64,000 nucleotides of DNA from Phosphoribacter sp037046615 (GCA_037046615.1 JBAOHD010000021.1:60062-124061); one strand, 5' to 3'. Numbered from the stretch's first letter, positions 35,311 to 47,446 are shown. Translations and numbers: made by a program. The notes: generated from the letters alone by a model not told the origin.

Positions 35311-35735
35311 CAGCGGGCTCCCTTCCGGCTCCGTGCGGCAGCAATCTCGGGCTGCGACACAACGACAGTGATGTGGCTCGTGCGCTTGTTGATGCGGGAA
35401 GCGCGGCCCTGAGCGCGCGGACGGAACCGCTTCATCGTCGGGCCTTCGTCGACGTATGCCGCGGACACCACGAGGGCGCGCTCGTCGAACGCCGTCGAGG
35501 TCTGGTCGGCCTTGACGCGGGCGTTGGCCATCGCGCTCTGGAGGACCTTCCGGACCGGGTCGGACGCGGCCTGCGGGGCGAAGGTCAGGACGGACACAGC
35601 GTCCGTCGCGGCCTTGCCGCGGATGAGGTCGATGACACGGCGAGCCTTCATCGGCGTCACCCGCACGTGGCGGGCAACAGCCGTGGCCTGCACGACAGGG
35701 ACTTCCACTTCTGAGACTTCCTTCTTGGCGGCCAT
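35310..35735 (-). CDS. rplV: 50S ribosomal protein L22
   Basis: The 141-residue exit-tunnel protein contains AVARHVRVTPMKARRVIDLI, VDEGPTMKRFRPRAQGRASR and INKRTSHITVVVSQPE. Overlaps neighbours by 1 base on both sides. Confidence 0.96.
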   Translation of the reverse strand: MAAKKEVSEVEVPVVQATAVARHVRVTPMKARRVIDLIRGKAATDAVSVLTFAPQAASDPVRKVLQSAMANARVKADQTSTAFDERALVVSAAYVDEGPTMKRFRPRAQGRASRINKRTSHITVVVSQPEIAAARSRKGAR

Positions 35736-36016
35736 CAGCGACGACGACCCTTCTTGTCGTCCTTGACGTGACCCTTGAAGGTGCGCGTCGGGGCGAATTC
35801 GCCGAGCTTGTGGCCGACCATCGACTCGGTCACAAAGACCGGGACGTGCTTGCGGCCGTCGTGGACGGCGAGGGTGTGACCGAGCATGTCCGGGCTGATA
35901 ACCGACCGGCGAGACCAGGTCTTGATGACGTTCTTGGTGCCAGCATCGTTCTGCGCATCCACCTTCTTCTGAAGGTGGTCGTCGATGAAGGGACCCTTCT
36001 TGAGGCTACGAGGCAT
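35735..36016 (-). CDS. rpsS: 30S ribosomal protein S19
   Basis: The 93-residue protein begins MPRSLKKGPFIDDHLQKKVD and has WSRRSVISPDMLGHTLAVHD and ESMVGHKLGEFAPTRTFKGH. Canonical length and place. Confidence 0.97.
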   Translation of the reverse strand: MPRSLKKGPFIDDHLQKKVDAQNDAGTKNVIKTWSRRSVISPDMLGHTLAVHDGRKHVPVFVTESMVGHKLGEFAPTRTFKGHVKDDKKGRRR

Positions 36017-36034
36017 CTGTCAACGGCTCCTTGA

Positions 36035-36871
36035 TCAACGCTTCTTGCCAGTGCGACGGCGACGCACGATGAGCTTGTCGCTTTCCTTGTGGGACTTGCG
36101 GGTGCGGCCCTCTTGCTGGCCCCAGGGCGAGACCGGGTGGCGACCACCGGAGGTCTTGCCCTCACCACCACCATGGGGGTGGTCGATCGGGTTCATGGCG
36201 ACACCACGGACGGTCGGGCGCTTGCCCTTCCAGCGCATGCGGCCGGCCTTGCCCCAGTTGATGTTGCTCTGTTCGGCGTTGCCCACCTCGCCGATCGTCG
36301 CGCGGCAGCGGACGTCGACGTTGCGGATCTCGCCGGACGGCATACGCAACTGGGCGTAAGGGCCATCCTTGGCGACGAGCTGCACGCGCGACCCAGCCGA
36401 GCGGGCGATCTTCGCGCCGCCGCCGGGCCGAAGCTCGATGGCGTGGATGACCGTACCGGTCGGGATGTTGCGCAGCGGCAGGCTGTTGCCCGGCTTGATG
36501 TCGGCGGAGGCGCCGTTTTCGATGACGTCGCCCTGCTTGAGCTTGTTGGGGGCCAGGATGTAGCGCTTCTCGCCATCGGCGTAGTGCAGCAGCGCGATCC
36601 GGGCAGTGCGGTTGGGGTCGTACTCGATGTGAGCGACCGTGGCCGGCACTCCGTCCTTGTCGTGACGACGGAAGTCGATGACGCGGTAGGCGCGCTTGTG
36701 GCCACCACCGATGTGACGGGTGGTGATGCGGCCAGCGTTGTTGCGGCCACCGGTCTTGGCGATCGGGCGGACGAGCGACTTCTCCGGCGTCGACCTCGTC
36801 ACCTCGACGAAGTCCGCCACGGACGAGCCGCGACGGCCCGGCGTGGTCGGCTTGAACTTACGGATACCCAT
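36035..36871 (-). CDS. rplB: 50S ribosomal protein L2
   Basis: The 278-residue protein of the peptidyl-transferase region has GRNNAGRITTRHIGGGHKRA, GVAMNPIDHPHGGGEGKTSG and GRHPVSPWGQQEGRTRKSHK. Canonical and intact. Confidence 0.97.
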   Translation of the reverse strand: MGIRKFKPTTPGRRGSSVADFVEVTRSTPEKSLVRPIAKTGGRNNAGRITTRHIGGGHKRAYRVIDFRRHDKDGVPATVAHIEYDPNRTARIALLHYADGEKRYILAPNKLKQGDVIENGASADIKPGNSLPLRNIPTGTVIHAIELRPGGGAKIARSAGSRVQLVAKDGPYAQLRMPSGEIRNVDVRCRATIGEVGNAEQSNINWGKAGRMRWKGKRPTVRGVAMNPIDHPHGGGEGKTSGGRHPVSPWGQQEGRTRKSHKESDKLIVRRRRTGKKR

Positions 36872-36900
36872 GTGTGTTCCTCTTGGTCCCTACCGCGGCG

Positions 36901-37200
36901 TCAGGAGACGCTGCCGAAGATGTCGATCGAACCCTCGCGGAGGGAGACGATCGCGCGCTTGGTGTCCTTACGCTTGCCGAGGCCGTAACGCGTGCGACGC
37001 GCCTTGCCCTGACGGTTGAGCGTGTGGACCGAGTCGACCTTGACGCCGAAAATCTTCTCGACGGCGATCTTGATCTCGGTCTTGTTGGCCCGCGGGTCGA
37101 CGACGAAGGTGTATTTGCCTTCGTCGAGCAGGCCGTAGGACTTCTCGGAGACGACCGGTGCGATCAGGATGTCGCGCGGGTCCTTGGCGTGGATGCTCAC
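36901..37200 (-). CDS. rplW: 50S ribosomal protein L23
   Basis: The 99-residue protein at the tunnel exit, the binding site of trigger factor and SRP, contains DILIAPVVSEKSYGLLDEGK, VDPRANKTEIKIAVEKIFGV and RTRYGLGKRKDTKRAIVSL. The start overlaps the rplD stop by 4 bases. Confidence 0.96.
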   Translation of the reverse strand: MSIHAKDPRDILIAPVVSEKSYGLLDEGKYTFVVDPRANKTEIKIAVEKIFGVKVDSVHTLNRQGKARRTRYGLGKRKDTKRAIVSLREGSIDIFGSVS

Positions 37201-37835
37201 TTGGCGTCCTCCTCGGTGGCAGCCGCGTCCTGAGGGCCAGAACCCAGCCGGGTGACGACAGCGTCGAAGGCGCTGCGCGTGAAGACCACGTCGTCAGCGC
37301 ACAACACGTCGTAGGTGTTGAGCTGGTCGGCCATGAGCACGTGCACGTTGCCGAGGTTGCGGACGCTCTTGAAGCTCACGACGTCGGAACGGTCGAGGAC
37401 GACGAGCATCTTCGCGCGATTGGTCAGCCCGGCCAGGGCCTTGGCGGCAGCCGACGTCGACGGCGAGTCGCCGGGGACGAGGCTGGCCAGCACGTGGACG
37501 CGGCCGTGACGAGCGCGGTCGGAGAGGGCGCCACGCAGGGCGGCGGCCTTCATCTTCTTGGGGGTGCGCTGCGAGTAGTCGCGCGGCTGCGGGCCGTGGA
37601 CGATGCCACCGCCGGCGAACTGCGGCGCACGAGTCGAACCCTGGCGGGCGCGGCCGGTGCCCTTCTGGCGGTAAGGCTTGCGGCCACCACCGGAGACCAT
37701 CGCGCGCGTCTTGGTCGCGTGCGTGCCCTGACGGGCCGCGGCGAGCTGAGCGGCGACGACCTGGTGGATCAGCGGGACGTTGACCTGGACGTCGAAGATC
37801 TCGGCGGGGAGGTCAACCTTGCTCTTGGTTGCCAT
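37197..37835 (-). CDS. rplD: 50S ribosomal protein L4
   Basis: The 212-residue protein has VNVPLIHQVVAAQLAAARQG, TKTRAMVSGGGRKPYRQKGT and GRARQGSTRAPQFAGGGIVH. In enterobacteria L4 represses the S10 operon through its leader; whether that holds here is not visible. It follows rplC by 5 bases. Confidence 0.96.
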   Translation of the reverse strand: MATKSKVDLPAEIFDVQVNVPLIHQVVAAQLAAARQGTHATKTRAMVSGGGRKPYRQKGTGRARQGSTRAPQFAGGGIVHGPQPRDYSQRTPKKMKAAALRGALSDRARHGRVHVLASLVPGDSPSTSAAAKALAGLTNRAKMLVVLDRSDVVSFKSVRNLGNVHVLMADQLNTYDVLCADDVVFTRSAFDAVVTRLGSGPQDAAATEEDAK

Positions 37836-37840
37836 GTGGC

Positions 37841-38491
37841 TCAGGCCCCCTTCGCAGCGGTGCGGATCAGGACGATGCTGCCGCGGGCGCCGGGGACGGC
37901 ACCCTTGACCAGCAGCAGGCCGCGCTCGGCGTCCACGGCGTGGATCGTGAGGTTTTGGGTGGTCTGACGCACGCCACCCATGCGGCCGGCCATGCGCTGA
38001 CCCTTGAAGACGCGGCCCGGCGTGGCGCAGGCGCCGATCGACCCGGGCTTGCGGTGGTTGCGGTGGGCACCGTGGGAGGAGCTGACGCCGTGGAAGCCGT
38101 GACGCTTCATGACGCCGGCAAAGCCCTTGCCCTTGGTGGTGCCGGTGGCGTCGATCTTCTGCCCAGCCTCGAAGGTTTCGGCGGTGATCTCCTGACCGAC
38201 GGAGTAGTCAGCAGCATCCGCGGTGCGCAGCTCGAGCAGGTGGCGACGTGGGGTCACGCCGGCCTTCTCGAAGTGCCCCTTCATGGGCTGGTTGACCTTG
38301 CGAGGGTCGATGTCGCCGTAGGCGAGCTGGATGGCGGCATACCCGTCCGCGTCGCCGCGGACCTGGGTGACCACGTTGGGCCCGGCCTGGATCACGGTCA
38401 CGGGGACGAGCCGGTTGTCGGCATCCCAGACCTGGGTCATGCCGAGCTTGGTGCCCAACAGACCCTTCACTGTGCGCGTAGCGTTACTCAT
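37841..38491 (-). CDS. rplC: 50S ribosomal protein L3
   Basis: The 216-residue protein contains GLLGTKLGMTQVWDADNRLV, TKGKGFAGVMKRHGFHGVSS and HRKPGSIGACATPGRVFKGQ. Canonical and intact, 19 bases after rpsJ. Confidence 0.97.
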   Translation of the reverse strand: MSNATRTVKGLLGTKLGMTQVWDADNRLVPVTVIQAGPNVVTQVRGDADGYAAIQLAYGDIDPRKVNQPMKGHFEKAGVTPRRHLLELRTADAADYSVGQEITAETFEAGQKIDATGTTKGKGFAGVMKRHGFHGVSSSHGAHRNHRKPGSIGACATPGRVFKGQRMAGRMGGVRQTTQNLTIHAVDAERGLLLVKGAVPGARGSIVLIRTAAKGA

Positions 38492-38510
38492 CGCGATGTC
38501 CTTTAAGCCC

Positions 38511-38819
38511 TTAGAGCTTGATCTCGATGTTGACGTCGGCCGGCAGGTCGAGTCGCATGAGCGAGTCGACGGCCTTCGGCGTCGGGTCGATGATGTCGAT
38601 GAGTCGCTTGTGCGTCCTCATCTCGAAGTGCTCGCGCGAGTCCTTGTACTTATGCGGTGACCGGATCACGACGAAGACGTTCTTCTCGGTCGGCAACGGC
38701 ACGGGGCCGACGACCGTGGCACCCGCCCGGGTCACCGTGTCGACGATCTTGCGCGCCGAACTGTCGATGACTTCGTGGTCATAGGACTTCAAGCGGATGC
38801 GGATCTTTTGTCCCGCCAT
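38511..38819 (-). CDS. rpsJ: 30S ribosomal protein S10
   Basis: The 102-residue protein begins MAGQKIRIRLKSYDHEVIDS and ends DLPADVNIEIKL; VVIRSPHKYKDSREHFEMRT is diagnostic. It heads the S10 operon. The longer open frame to 38996 is an upstream extension without homology. Confidence 0.97.
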   Translation of the reverse strand: MAGQKIRIRLKSYDHEVIDSSARKIVDTVTRAGATVVGPVPLPTEKNVFVVIRSPHKYKDSREHFEMRTHKRLIDIIDPTPKAVDSLMRLDLPADVNIEIKL

Positions 38820-39105
38820 CGAAGGTTCCGTCTCTCTCTCGCCAAACACATGCCAACACCCAACTCCTGCCGGTCCTCCGACCCCCGCGGTCGGGCGTGT
38901 CGCGCCCTGCTCCGCAGCCCGCCCATGGCACTCTCGTGCCCGAGTCGGGTGTCGTCGATCCGGCCGTAGCCGGAACCTGCGCTTCCCTCGGGCCACAATC
39001 TGTGTCCGAGCCGGTGCGGACCCGAAGGTCCTGCTTCCGGCCGAGGGGCGGCGGTGTCCGCACTGGTTCCACCCAGCACTGGACGCCGCGCGTCAGGCAA
39101 CCGGT
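38820..39105 (-). other. Leader and promoter region of the S10 operon
   Basis: These 286 bases lie between the end of the EamA gene and rpsJ. I see no gene and no convincing -35/-10 pair. A long untranslated leader before rpsJ is usual and could carry an L4-type control element, but I cannot fold it reliably by eye. Confidence 0.5.
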
Positions 39106-40005
39106 CTAGTGTGCCAGAGGGGCGACCGTGCGGCCAAATCGGGTCAGTCTCCCGCCGAAGACCGTGACTGCCACGCCCGTCAGCAGCAGCACTCCCCCGA
39201 CGACCGACCAGATCGTCGGCCGCTCTCCGCGCACGAGGAACGCCGTCGTGATGCCGACCAGGGGCACGAGCAGCGAGAACGGCGCGACCTGTGCGGCGGG
39301 GTGCCGGGACAGCAGCGAGTTCCAGACGCCGTAGCCGAAGAGCGAGGCCAACACTGCGGTGTATGCCGTGGACGCCCAGTTGACGAGCGACAAGTGGGTC
39401 AGCGCGTGACCGACGACCGACGGTCCGTCGATCGCGGCGGCGAGCGTCAACAGGGGGACGGGGACGACAAGGCCTGACCACACCGTGAGGGACAGGCCGT
39501 TGACTCCCCGCAGCCGCCGGGCGGCAATATTGCCCGCAGCCCAGCACGCCGCTGCCGCCACGCAGAGGCTCAGGCCCATCAGCGGCACCGATCCGCCGCG
39601 CCCGAGGGCGATGACGGCCAGGCCAGCGAGGCCGAGTGCGACCCCGATCCGTTGGGCGATCGTCGGGTGCTCCCGCAGCACCAGGCTCCCGAGGATCGCG
39701 GTGAACGCTGCCTGCACCTGGAGCACGAGGGAGGCGAGGCCGGGCGGCATACCGGCGGCGAGAGAGGAGTAAAGGAAGCCGAATTGCCCGACGCTCATGA
39801 GCGCGCCGACGAGGGCGATGTCCTGCCAGCGGCCGGCCGGGCGGCGGACGAAGAAGACTGCGGGGAAGACGACGAGCAGGAAGCGCAGGGCGACGAACAC
39901 GAGCGGCGGCACGCCGGTGAGTCCCCATTCGATGACGACGAAGTTCATCCCCCAGACGATCGTCACGAGGACGGCGAGGGCAGTGTCACGGGAGCTCACC
40001 GGCAT
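39106..40005 (-). CDS. EamA/DMT-family permease
   Basis: From ATG 40005 the product has 299 residues and about ten hydrophobic segments in two EamA repeats (ALAVLVTIVWGMNFVVIEWG and GLSLCVAAAACWAAGNIAAR each open a repeat). It resembles EamA/YdcZ-type metabolite or amino-acid exporters; the substrate is not predictable. The upstream frame to 40326 overlaps the divergent mtr gene and is spurious. The two starts are 52 bases apart, sharing a regulatory region. Confidence 0.88.
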   Translation of the reverse strand: MPVSSRDTALAVLVTIVWGMNFVVIEWGLTGVPPLVFVALRFLLVVFPAVFFVRRPAGRWQDIALVGALMSVGQFGFLYSSLAAGMPPGLASLVLQVQAAFTAILGSLVLREHPTIAQRIGVALGLAGLAVIALGRGGSVPLMGLSLCVAAAACWAAGNIAARRLRGVNGLSLTVWSGLVVPVPLLTLAAAIDGPSVVGHALTHLSLVNWASTAYTAVLASLFGYGVWNSLLSRHPAAQVAPFSLLVPLVGITTAFLVRGERPTIWSVVGGVLLLTGVAVTVFGGRLTRFGRTVAPLAH

Positions 40006-40057
40006 ACCTTCCCCTACTGGCAGGGTCGGGCGCCACGCGGTTTGTAGTCTCAACCCC

Positions 40058-41452
40058 ATGCACCACGACCTCATCGTCATCGGTTCCGGGTCCGGCAACT
40101 CGCTGCTCACCCCCGAGCTGGCCGGCCTCGACGTGGCGATCATCGACGCGGGCACCTTCGGGGGCACGTGCCTCAACGTCGGGTGCATCCCGACCAAGAT
40201 GTTCGTCCTGCCGGCCGAGCGGGTGATCGAGGCCGCCGACGCCGCGCGGCTCGGGGTGCACTTCGAGGCCCCAGAGGTCGATTGGCCCGCGATCCGCGAC
40301 CGGATCTTCGGGCGCATCGACCCCATCTCTGCCGGCGGCGAGCGTTATCGCCGGGAGGATCCCGCAGTGACGGTGTATGCCGCTCGCGCCCGCTTCGTCG
40401 GAGACCGCCGTCTCGCGCTGAGCACGGGTGAGCAGCTCTCGGCCGAGCGGATCGTCGTGGCTGCCGGGGGCCGCCCCCTCGGGCTCGACGTGGACGGGTT
40501 GAGAGAGGCAGACCCCGAGCGTGGGGTGCATACCTCCGACACGGTCATGCGTGTGGACCGGCTGCCCGCTCGGATGGTTGTGGTCGGTGGTGGTTTCGTC
40601 GCGTGCGAGTTCGCGCACATCTTCAGCGCGCTGGGGGTCGACGTCGTGCAGGTCCAGCGGTCAGGGTCGCTGCTGCGGGCCGAGGAGATCGAGGTCCAGG
40701 AGGTGGTGACGCGGGTGGCGAGCGCGCGGCATCCGGTGCACCTCGGCGCGACGGTGCGGTCGGCGACGTATGCCGGTGACGCGTGGGAGCTCGAGATCGA
40801 CACGCCGTCCGGGACCGTGCGGGAGCGGGCCGAGATGGTGCTCCTGGCCGTCGGGCGTCGCCCCAACACCGACCTGCTCGACGCTGCCGCAGGCGGATTG
40901 GCCTGTCACGAGGACGGCCGCATCGTCGTCGACGAGCAGCTGCGGACCACTGCTGCCGAGGTGTGGGCGCTCGGTGACGTGAGCTCGTCGCACCAGCTCA
41001 AACACGTCGCCAATCACGAAGCTCGGATCGTCGCGCACAATCTCGCGGTGGCATGGGGGCGCATCGAGGGTCCTGCCCAGCAGGTCGATGACCGGCCGAT
41101 CCCCCACGCGGTGTTCACCGCCCCTCAGGTTGCGTCTTTCGGCCCGACGCGGGCCCAACTTGCCTCTGCCGGAGTCGAGTTCGTCTCTGCGACGCAGAGG
41201 TTCGGCGACACGGCATACGGCTGGGCGTTGGAAGACACCGACGGGCTCCTCGTCGTGCACGCGCGACCCGACGGCACGATCCTCGCCGCGCATTGCGTTG
41301 GCCCCCAGGCGAGCACGCTCATCCAGCCGTTGATCCAGGCCGCGACCTTCGGGCAGCGAGCCGATGAGGTCGCCCGCGGTCAGTACTGGATCCACCCGGC
41401 CCTAGCCGAGGTGGTCGAGAACGCCCTGCTCAACCTCCCAGGAACGCCGTGA
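40058..41452 (+). CDS. mtr: Mycothione reductase
   Basis: Mtr is an FAD/NADPH disulfide reductase that recycles mycothiol, the actinobacterial counterpart of glutathione. The 464-residue protein has the FAD motif LIVIGSGSGNSLL, redox pair GGTCLNVGCIPTKM (Cys38, Cys43), NAD-binding VVVGGGFVACEFAHIFSALG and C-terminal dimer motif WIHPALAEVVENALLNL. The N-terminal motif GSGSGNS, rather than GxGxxG-GG, is typical of mycothione reductase over other family members. Its 3' end overlaps the convergent aminopeptidase gene by 23 bases. Confidence 0.92.
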   Translation: MHHDLIVIGSGSGNSLLTPELAGLDVAIIDAGTFGGTCLNVGCIPTKMFVLPAERVIEAADAARLGVHFEAPEVDWPAIRDRIFGRIDPISAGGERYRREDPAVTVYAARARFVGDRRLALSTGEQLSAERIVVAAGGRPLGLDVDGLREADPERGVHTSDTVMRVDRLPARMVVVGGGFVACEFAHIFSALGVDVVQVQRSGSLLRAEEIEVQEVVTRVASARHPVHLGATVRSATYAGDAWELEIDTPSGTVRERAEMVLLAVGRRPNTDLLDAAAGGLACHEDGRIVVDEQLRTTAAEVWALGDVSSSHQLKHVANHEARIVAHNLAVAWGRIEGPAQQVDDRPIPHAVFTAPQVASFGPTRAQLASAGVEFVSATQRFGDTAYGWALEDTDGLLVVHARPDGTILAAHCVGPQASTLIQPLIQAATFGQRADEVARGQYWIHPALAEVVENALLNLPGTP

Positions 41453-42711
41453 GCAGCGCGGCATACATCTGCTGGTCGGGCATCCCCGCGAGCTCGCGGG
41501 CACTGTGCATGGAGAGCATCGGGGCGCCGACGTCGACGGCGGTCACGCCGAGCTGACCGGCGGTGATCGGGCCGATCGTCGAGCCGCAGGGCAGGTCCGA
41601 GCGGGTGACGAAGGTCTGCAGCGGCACGCCGGCGCGCTCGGCCGCGAGGCGCAGCGCCGCGATCCCGCGCCCGTCGCTGGCATAACGCAACTCCGAGTGG
41701 ACCTTCAGCACCGGGCCGCCGTGCATCCGCACCTGGTGGGTGGCCTCGGCCAGCTCCGCGTAGTTGGGGTGGGTTGCGTGGGCCATGTCGGCTGACGCGA
41801 CGATCGTGCCGGCGAGCGCCCGCCAGTGGTCTTCCCGGGTGCCGCCACCGGCCCGCTCGAGGATCGAGCCGAGCAGCGGGGACGCCGCGCCCCGCTCCGA
41901 TCGACTCCCGACCTCCTCGTGGTCGAACAGGACGATCGCCGGCCGGTATGCCGCGTCGGCCCCAGCACTCCCGGCCTCCCCTGCCGCGGCGAGGAGGGCC
42001 TCGGTCGCCGCGTGACAGCTCGCGAGGTTGTCCAGCCGCGCCGAGGCGAGCAGGTCCTGCTGCCGGCCGATGAGGGCCGCCGGCTGGGTGTCGGCCAGCG
42101 ACAGGTCGTAGCCGAGGATCGCGTCCTCGGGGCAGTCGAGCTGCTCGGCGAGGTATGCCGTGACCCTCCCGGGCACGTCGCCAGCGCCCCACAGGGGCAC
42201 GAGGTGGGCTTGCGGGTTGAGTTGGAGACCGCGTTCGTTGACCCCGCGGTCGAGGTGGATCGCGAGCTGGGCGATCCGCAGCAGCGCGCGCCGGTCGTGG
42301 ACGAGCTCGACACGGGTGCCCTCCAGTGCACCGTCATCGCGGAGGATGACGCGGCCGGCGAGGCACAGGTCGCGGTCGAGCCACGAATTGAAAATCGGAG
42401 GTCCGTAGGGCTCGACACCGACGCAGATGCCAGCCGGCGCGGCTGAGGTCGGGATGTGGCTTGACCTTGAAGGTCGGGCTGTCGGTGTGGGCGCCGATGA
42501 TCCGCCACGGGGTCGTCGGAGTGTGGTGCTCGCCCTGCACCCAGGCGACAAGGGCACCGTCGCGCACCACGGCATACCGGCCGGCGGTGGTCGGGAAGGG
42601 GTCGCGCTCAGACACGACCCGGAAGCCGCCCTCGGCCTTGAGCCGAGCAGCGACATTGGCGGCCGCGTGGAAAGGAGTGGGGCTCGCGTCGAGGAAGGAC
42701 AGCAGGGTCAC
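41430..42711 (-). CDS. apeB: M18-family aminopeptidase, one insertion
   Basis: The restored protein has 426 residues. M18 metallopeptidases remove N-terminal (often acidic) residues using two metal ions. Metal-site pieces are IIGAHTDSPTFKVKPHP, LFDHEEVGSRSERGAASPLL and GAPMLSMHSARELAG. The frame breaks near 42428, where CATCTGCGTCGGTG should read CATCTGGTCGGTG; removing one C joins WHLVGVEPYG. I treat it as a sequence error. Confidence 0.9.
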
Positions 42712-42720
42712 GGCTCGACC

Positions 42721-43827
42721 TTAGCCCGCCGGGGTGAGGTGCAGGAGCCGTCCGGCTCGACCCGGGCCACCGTCCTCGAGCACCCACAACGAGCCGTCCG
42801 GGGCCTGCTCGACCTCTCGGATGCGGGCACCCATCGGGTAGATGTCCGCGGGTCGGCCGGCGGTGGCGCCGTCGAGGTCGACGACGACGAGCGCCTCACC
42901 GCTGAGGGCCCCGAAGATTGCGTCACCGCGCCACTGCGGGAACGCCTCGCCGGTGTACATGACGAGAGATCCCGGTGAGATCGACGGATCCCACCACGCC
43001 AGCGGTGCGACGTAACCGTCACCCGGCGCGTGATCGGGGATCGGCCGGCCGTCGTAGTGGCTGCCGTTGGACACCCGTGGCCAACCGTAGTTGCCGCCGT
43101 GCGTGACGAGGTTGAGCTCGTCACCGCCCTTGGGTCCCATCTCTGTCGACCACAGTCGGCCAGCGGGGTCGAAGGCGAGCCCGAGTGGGTTGCGGTGACC
43201 GAGCGACCAGTGTTGCGGGTCCGATCCGTCGAGCCTCATCCGGATGATCTTGCCGAGGTCGGAAGCAGGGTCCTGGGCGGGGCCGAACTTCTGCCGGTCA
43301 CCGGAGCTGAGGAAGAGGTGCTGCCCGTCAGGCTCGAGGGCGATCCGGTGGCTGAAGTGGCCATCGCCGCTGACTTTGGGCGTCTGGCGCCAGATGACGG
43401 CGAGGTTGGTCACGGCCGCCGTGGTGAGATCGAGGGTGCCCCGACCGAGCACTGCCCCGGTGAGCCCGGCCGCATCCGCCTCGACCCACGTCAGGTAGAT
43501 CCGCACCGCGGTCGCGCCCGCCGGTGCCGGCGCCACCGCGACATCACCCAGACCGCCCTGACCCCGGTCGACGACAGCGGGGAGCCCACTCATGGGCCGC
43601 AGGCGACCGTCGGCCTCGCGCAGGTGCATCACCCCGCTCTTGTCGGTGATGACCGCCTGGCCCGTGCCCGGCACGAAGGCCATCGCCCAAGGCGCCGCGA
43701 ACTCCCCCGCGGCGGTCACCGTGAAGGGCCGGCTCGAGGTCGTGCCGGGGTGTGGCCCAGCACTGCAGGCCGCCAGCCCGGTCAGGGCCGCGACGACCGC
43801 CACGAGCGCGAAGGGAGTCCGGACCAT
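42721..43827 (-). CDS. PQQ-type aldose sugar dehydrogenase, secreted lipoprotein
   Basis: The 368-residue protein has a lipoprotein signal ending LAAC (Cys21), then a six-bladed propeller of the YliI/soluble glucose dehydrogenase family: FAAPWAMAFVPGTGQAVITD, GQGGLGDVAVAPA, DGHFSHRIALEPDGQHLFLS, LGHRNPLGLAFDPAGRLWST and HGGNYGWPRVSNG. It probably oxidises aldoses outside the membrane with PQQ; PQQ synthesis genes are not in the window. It ends 9 bases upstream of apeB's start. Confidence 0.88.
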   Translation of the reverse strand: MVRTPFALVAVVAALTGLAACSAGPHPGTTSSRPFTVTAAGEFAAPWAMAFVPGTGQAVITDKSGVMHLREADGRLRPMSGLPAVVDRGQGGLGDVAVAPAPAGATAVRIYLTWVEADAAGLTGAVLGRGTLDLTTAAVTNLAVIWRQTPKVSGDGHFSHRIALEPDGQHLFLSSGDRQKFGPAQDPASDLGKIIRMRLDGSDPQHWSLGHRNPLGLAFDPAGRLWSTEMGPKGGDELNLVTHGGNYGWPRVSNGSHYDGRPIPDHAPGDGYVAPLAWWDPSISPGSLVMYTGEAFPQWRGDAIFGALSGEALVVVDLDGATAGRPADIYPMGARIREVEQAPDGSLWVLEDGGPGRAGRLLHLTPAG

Positions 43828-43986
43828 GGCAGACAGGGTATGCCGTGCCGCGGCTGCGAGCCCGAGGCGGCCCGTCGTGACGTTTGCACTCGCGAGGTGT
43901 CAGAACTGGTCGTCATCGACCCCCGGGAAGCAACCACTGGTGACACCTCACGGCATAATCCGTGGTCGGAGGCGCCGGGGCACAGC

Positions 43987-44020
43987 GAAGGGGCCCGGAC
44001 CGAGTGGTCCGAGCCCCTTC
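43987..44020 (-). terminator. Hairpin terminator downstream of tuf
   Basis: GAAGGGGCCCGGACC and GGTCCGAGCCCCTTC pair with one mismatch around a 4-base loop, 17 bases past the tuf stop. It is the probable end of the str operon transcript. The adjoining spacer (43828-43986) holds a second, looser inverted repeat (GAGGTGTCA...TGACACCTC, about 43896-43950) and no gene. Confidence 0.8.
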
Positions 44021-44037
44021 GGACTCACCTCAGCAGG

Positions 44038-45232
44038 TCACTTGGTGACCTTGATGACCTTGCCGGAGCCGACGGTGCGGCCACCCTCGCGGATCGAGAA
44101 GCCCTGGCCCTCGTCCATGGCGATCGGCTGGATCAGCGTGACGGCCATCTCGGTGTTGTCACCGGGCATGACCATCTCGGTGCCCTCGGGGAGCTTGACG
44201 ACGCCAGTCACGTCCGTGGTGCGGAAGTAGAACTGGGGACGGTAGTTGTCGTAGAACGGCGTGTGACGGCCACCTTCGTCCTTCGACAGGATGTAGACCT
44301 GCGCGTCGAACTCGGTGTGCGGGGTGATCGAACCCGGCTTGCAGACGACCTGGCCGCGCTCGACGTCTTCGCGCTTGATGCCACGAAGGAGCAGGCCGAC
44401 GTTTTCGCCCGCACGACCCTCGTCGAGCAGCTTGCGGAACATCTCGATGCCGGTGACGGTGGTCTTGACCGACTTCTCGTGGATGCCGACGATCTCGACC
44501 TCCTCGTTGACCTTGAGCAGACCGCGCTCGACACGACCGGTGACGACGGTGCCACGACCGGTGATCGTGAAGACGTCCTCGACGGGCATGAGGAACGGCT
44601 TGTCGGTCGCGCGGACCGGCTCCGGGATGTATTCGTCGACTGCGTCCATGAGCTCCAGGACGGTCTTGGCTCCACTCGGGGTCACCCTCGAGCGCCTTGA
44701 GCGCCGAGACCTTGACGACCGGGAGGTCGTCGCCGGGGAACTCGTAGGACGAGAGCAGCTCGCGGACCTCAAGCTCGACGAGCTCGAGGATTTCCTCGTC
44801 GTCGACCATGTCGGTCTTGTTGAGCGCCACGACGATGAAGGGGACGCCGACCTGGCGGGCCAGGAGGACGTGCTCCTTCGTCTGGGGCATCGGGCCGTCG
44901 GTCGCCGCGACCACGAGGATCGCGCCGTCCATCTGAGCGGCACCGGTGATCATGTTCTTGATGTAGTCGGCGTGCCCAGGGCAGTCGACGTGCGCGTAGT
45001 GGCGCTTGTCGGTCTGGTACTCGACGTGCGCGATGGAGATCGTGATACCGCGCTGACGCTCTTCAGGTGCCTTGTCGATCTGGTCGAACGGCGTGAAGGG
45101 GTTCAGGTCGGGGAACTTGTCGTGCAGAACCTTGGTGATAGCAGCAGTCAGCGTCGTCTTGCCGTGGTCAATGTGACCAATGGTGCCGATGTTGACGTGC
45201 GGCTTGGTCCGCTCGAACTTTGCCTTCGCCAC
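44038..45232 (-). CDS. tuf: Elongation factor Tu, one insertion
   Basis: EF-Tu delivers aminoacyl-tRNA to the ribosome. It starts at GTG 45232 (GAGGAGG upstream), MAKAKFERTKPHVNIGTIGH, with G motifs GHIDHGKTTL, DCPGHADY and NKTD. The frame breaks near 44672, where TGGAGCCAAGACC should read TGGAGCAAGACC. With one C removed the protein has the standard 397 residues and continues TVLELMDAVDEYIPEPVRAT. Essential and highly expressed, so a real break is not credible. Confidence 0.94.
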
Positions 45233-45341
45233 TTGTGGTCCTCCTCAGGACTCTCTCTGGTGGAACGCCGTCGCCTGTCAGGTAGGACGTGGCGCTTGCG
45301 TGTTTGGGGTTGTGGGCAAGCCTACGGGAGTTTACCCGTCG

Positions 45342-47446
<2,105 letters not shown>

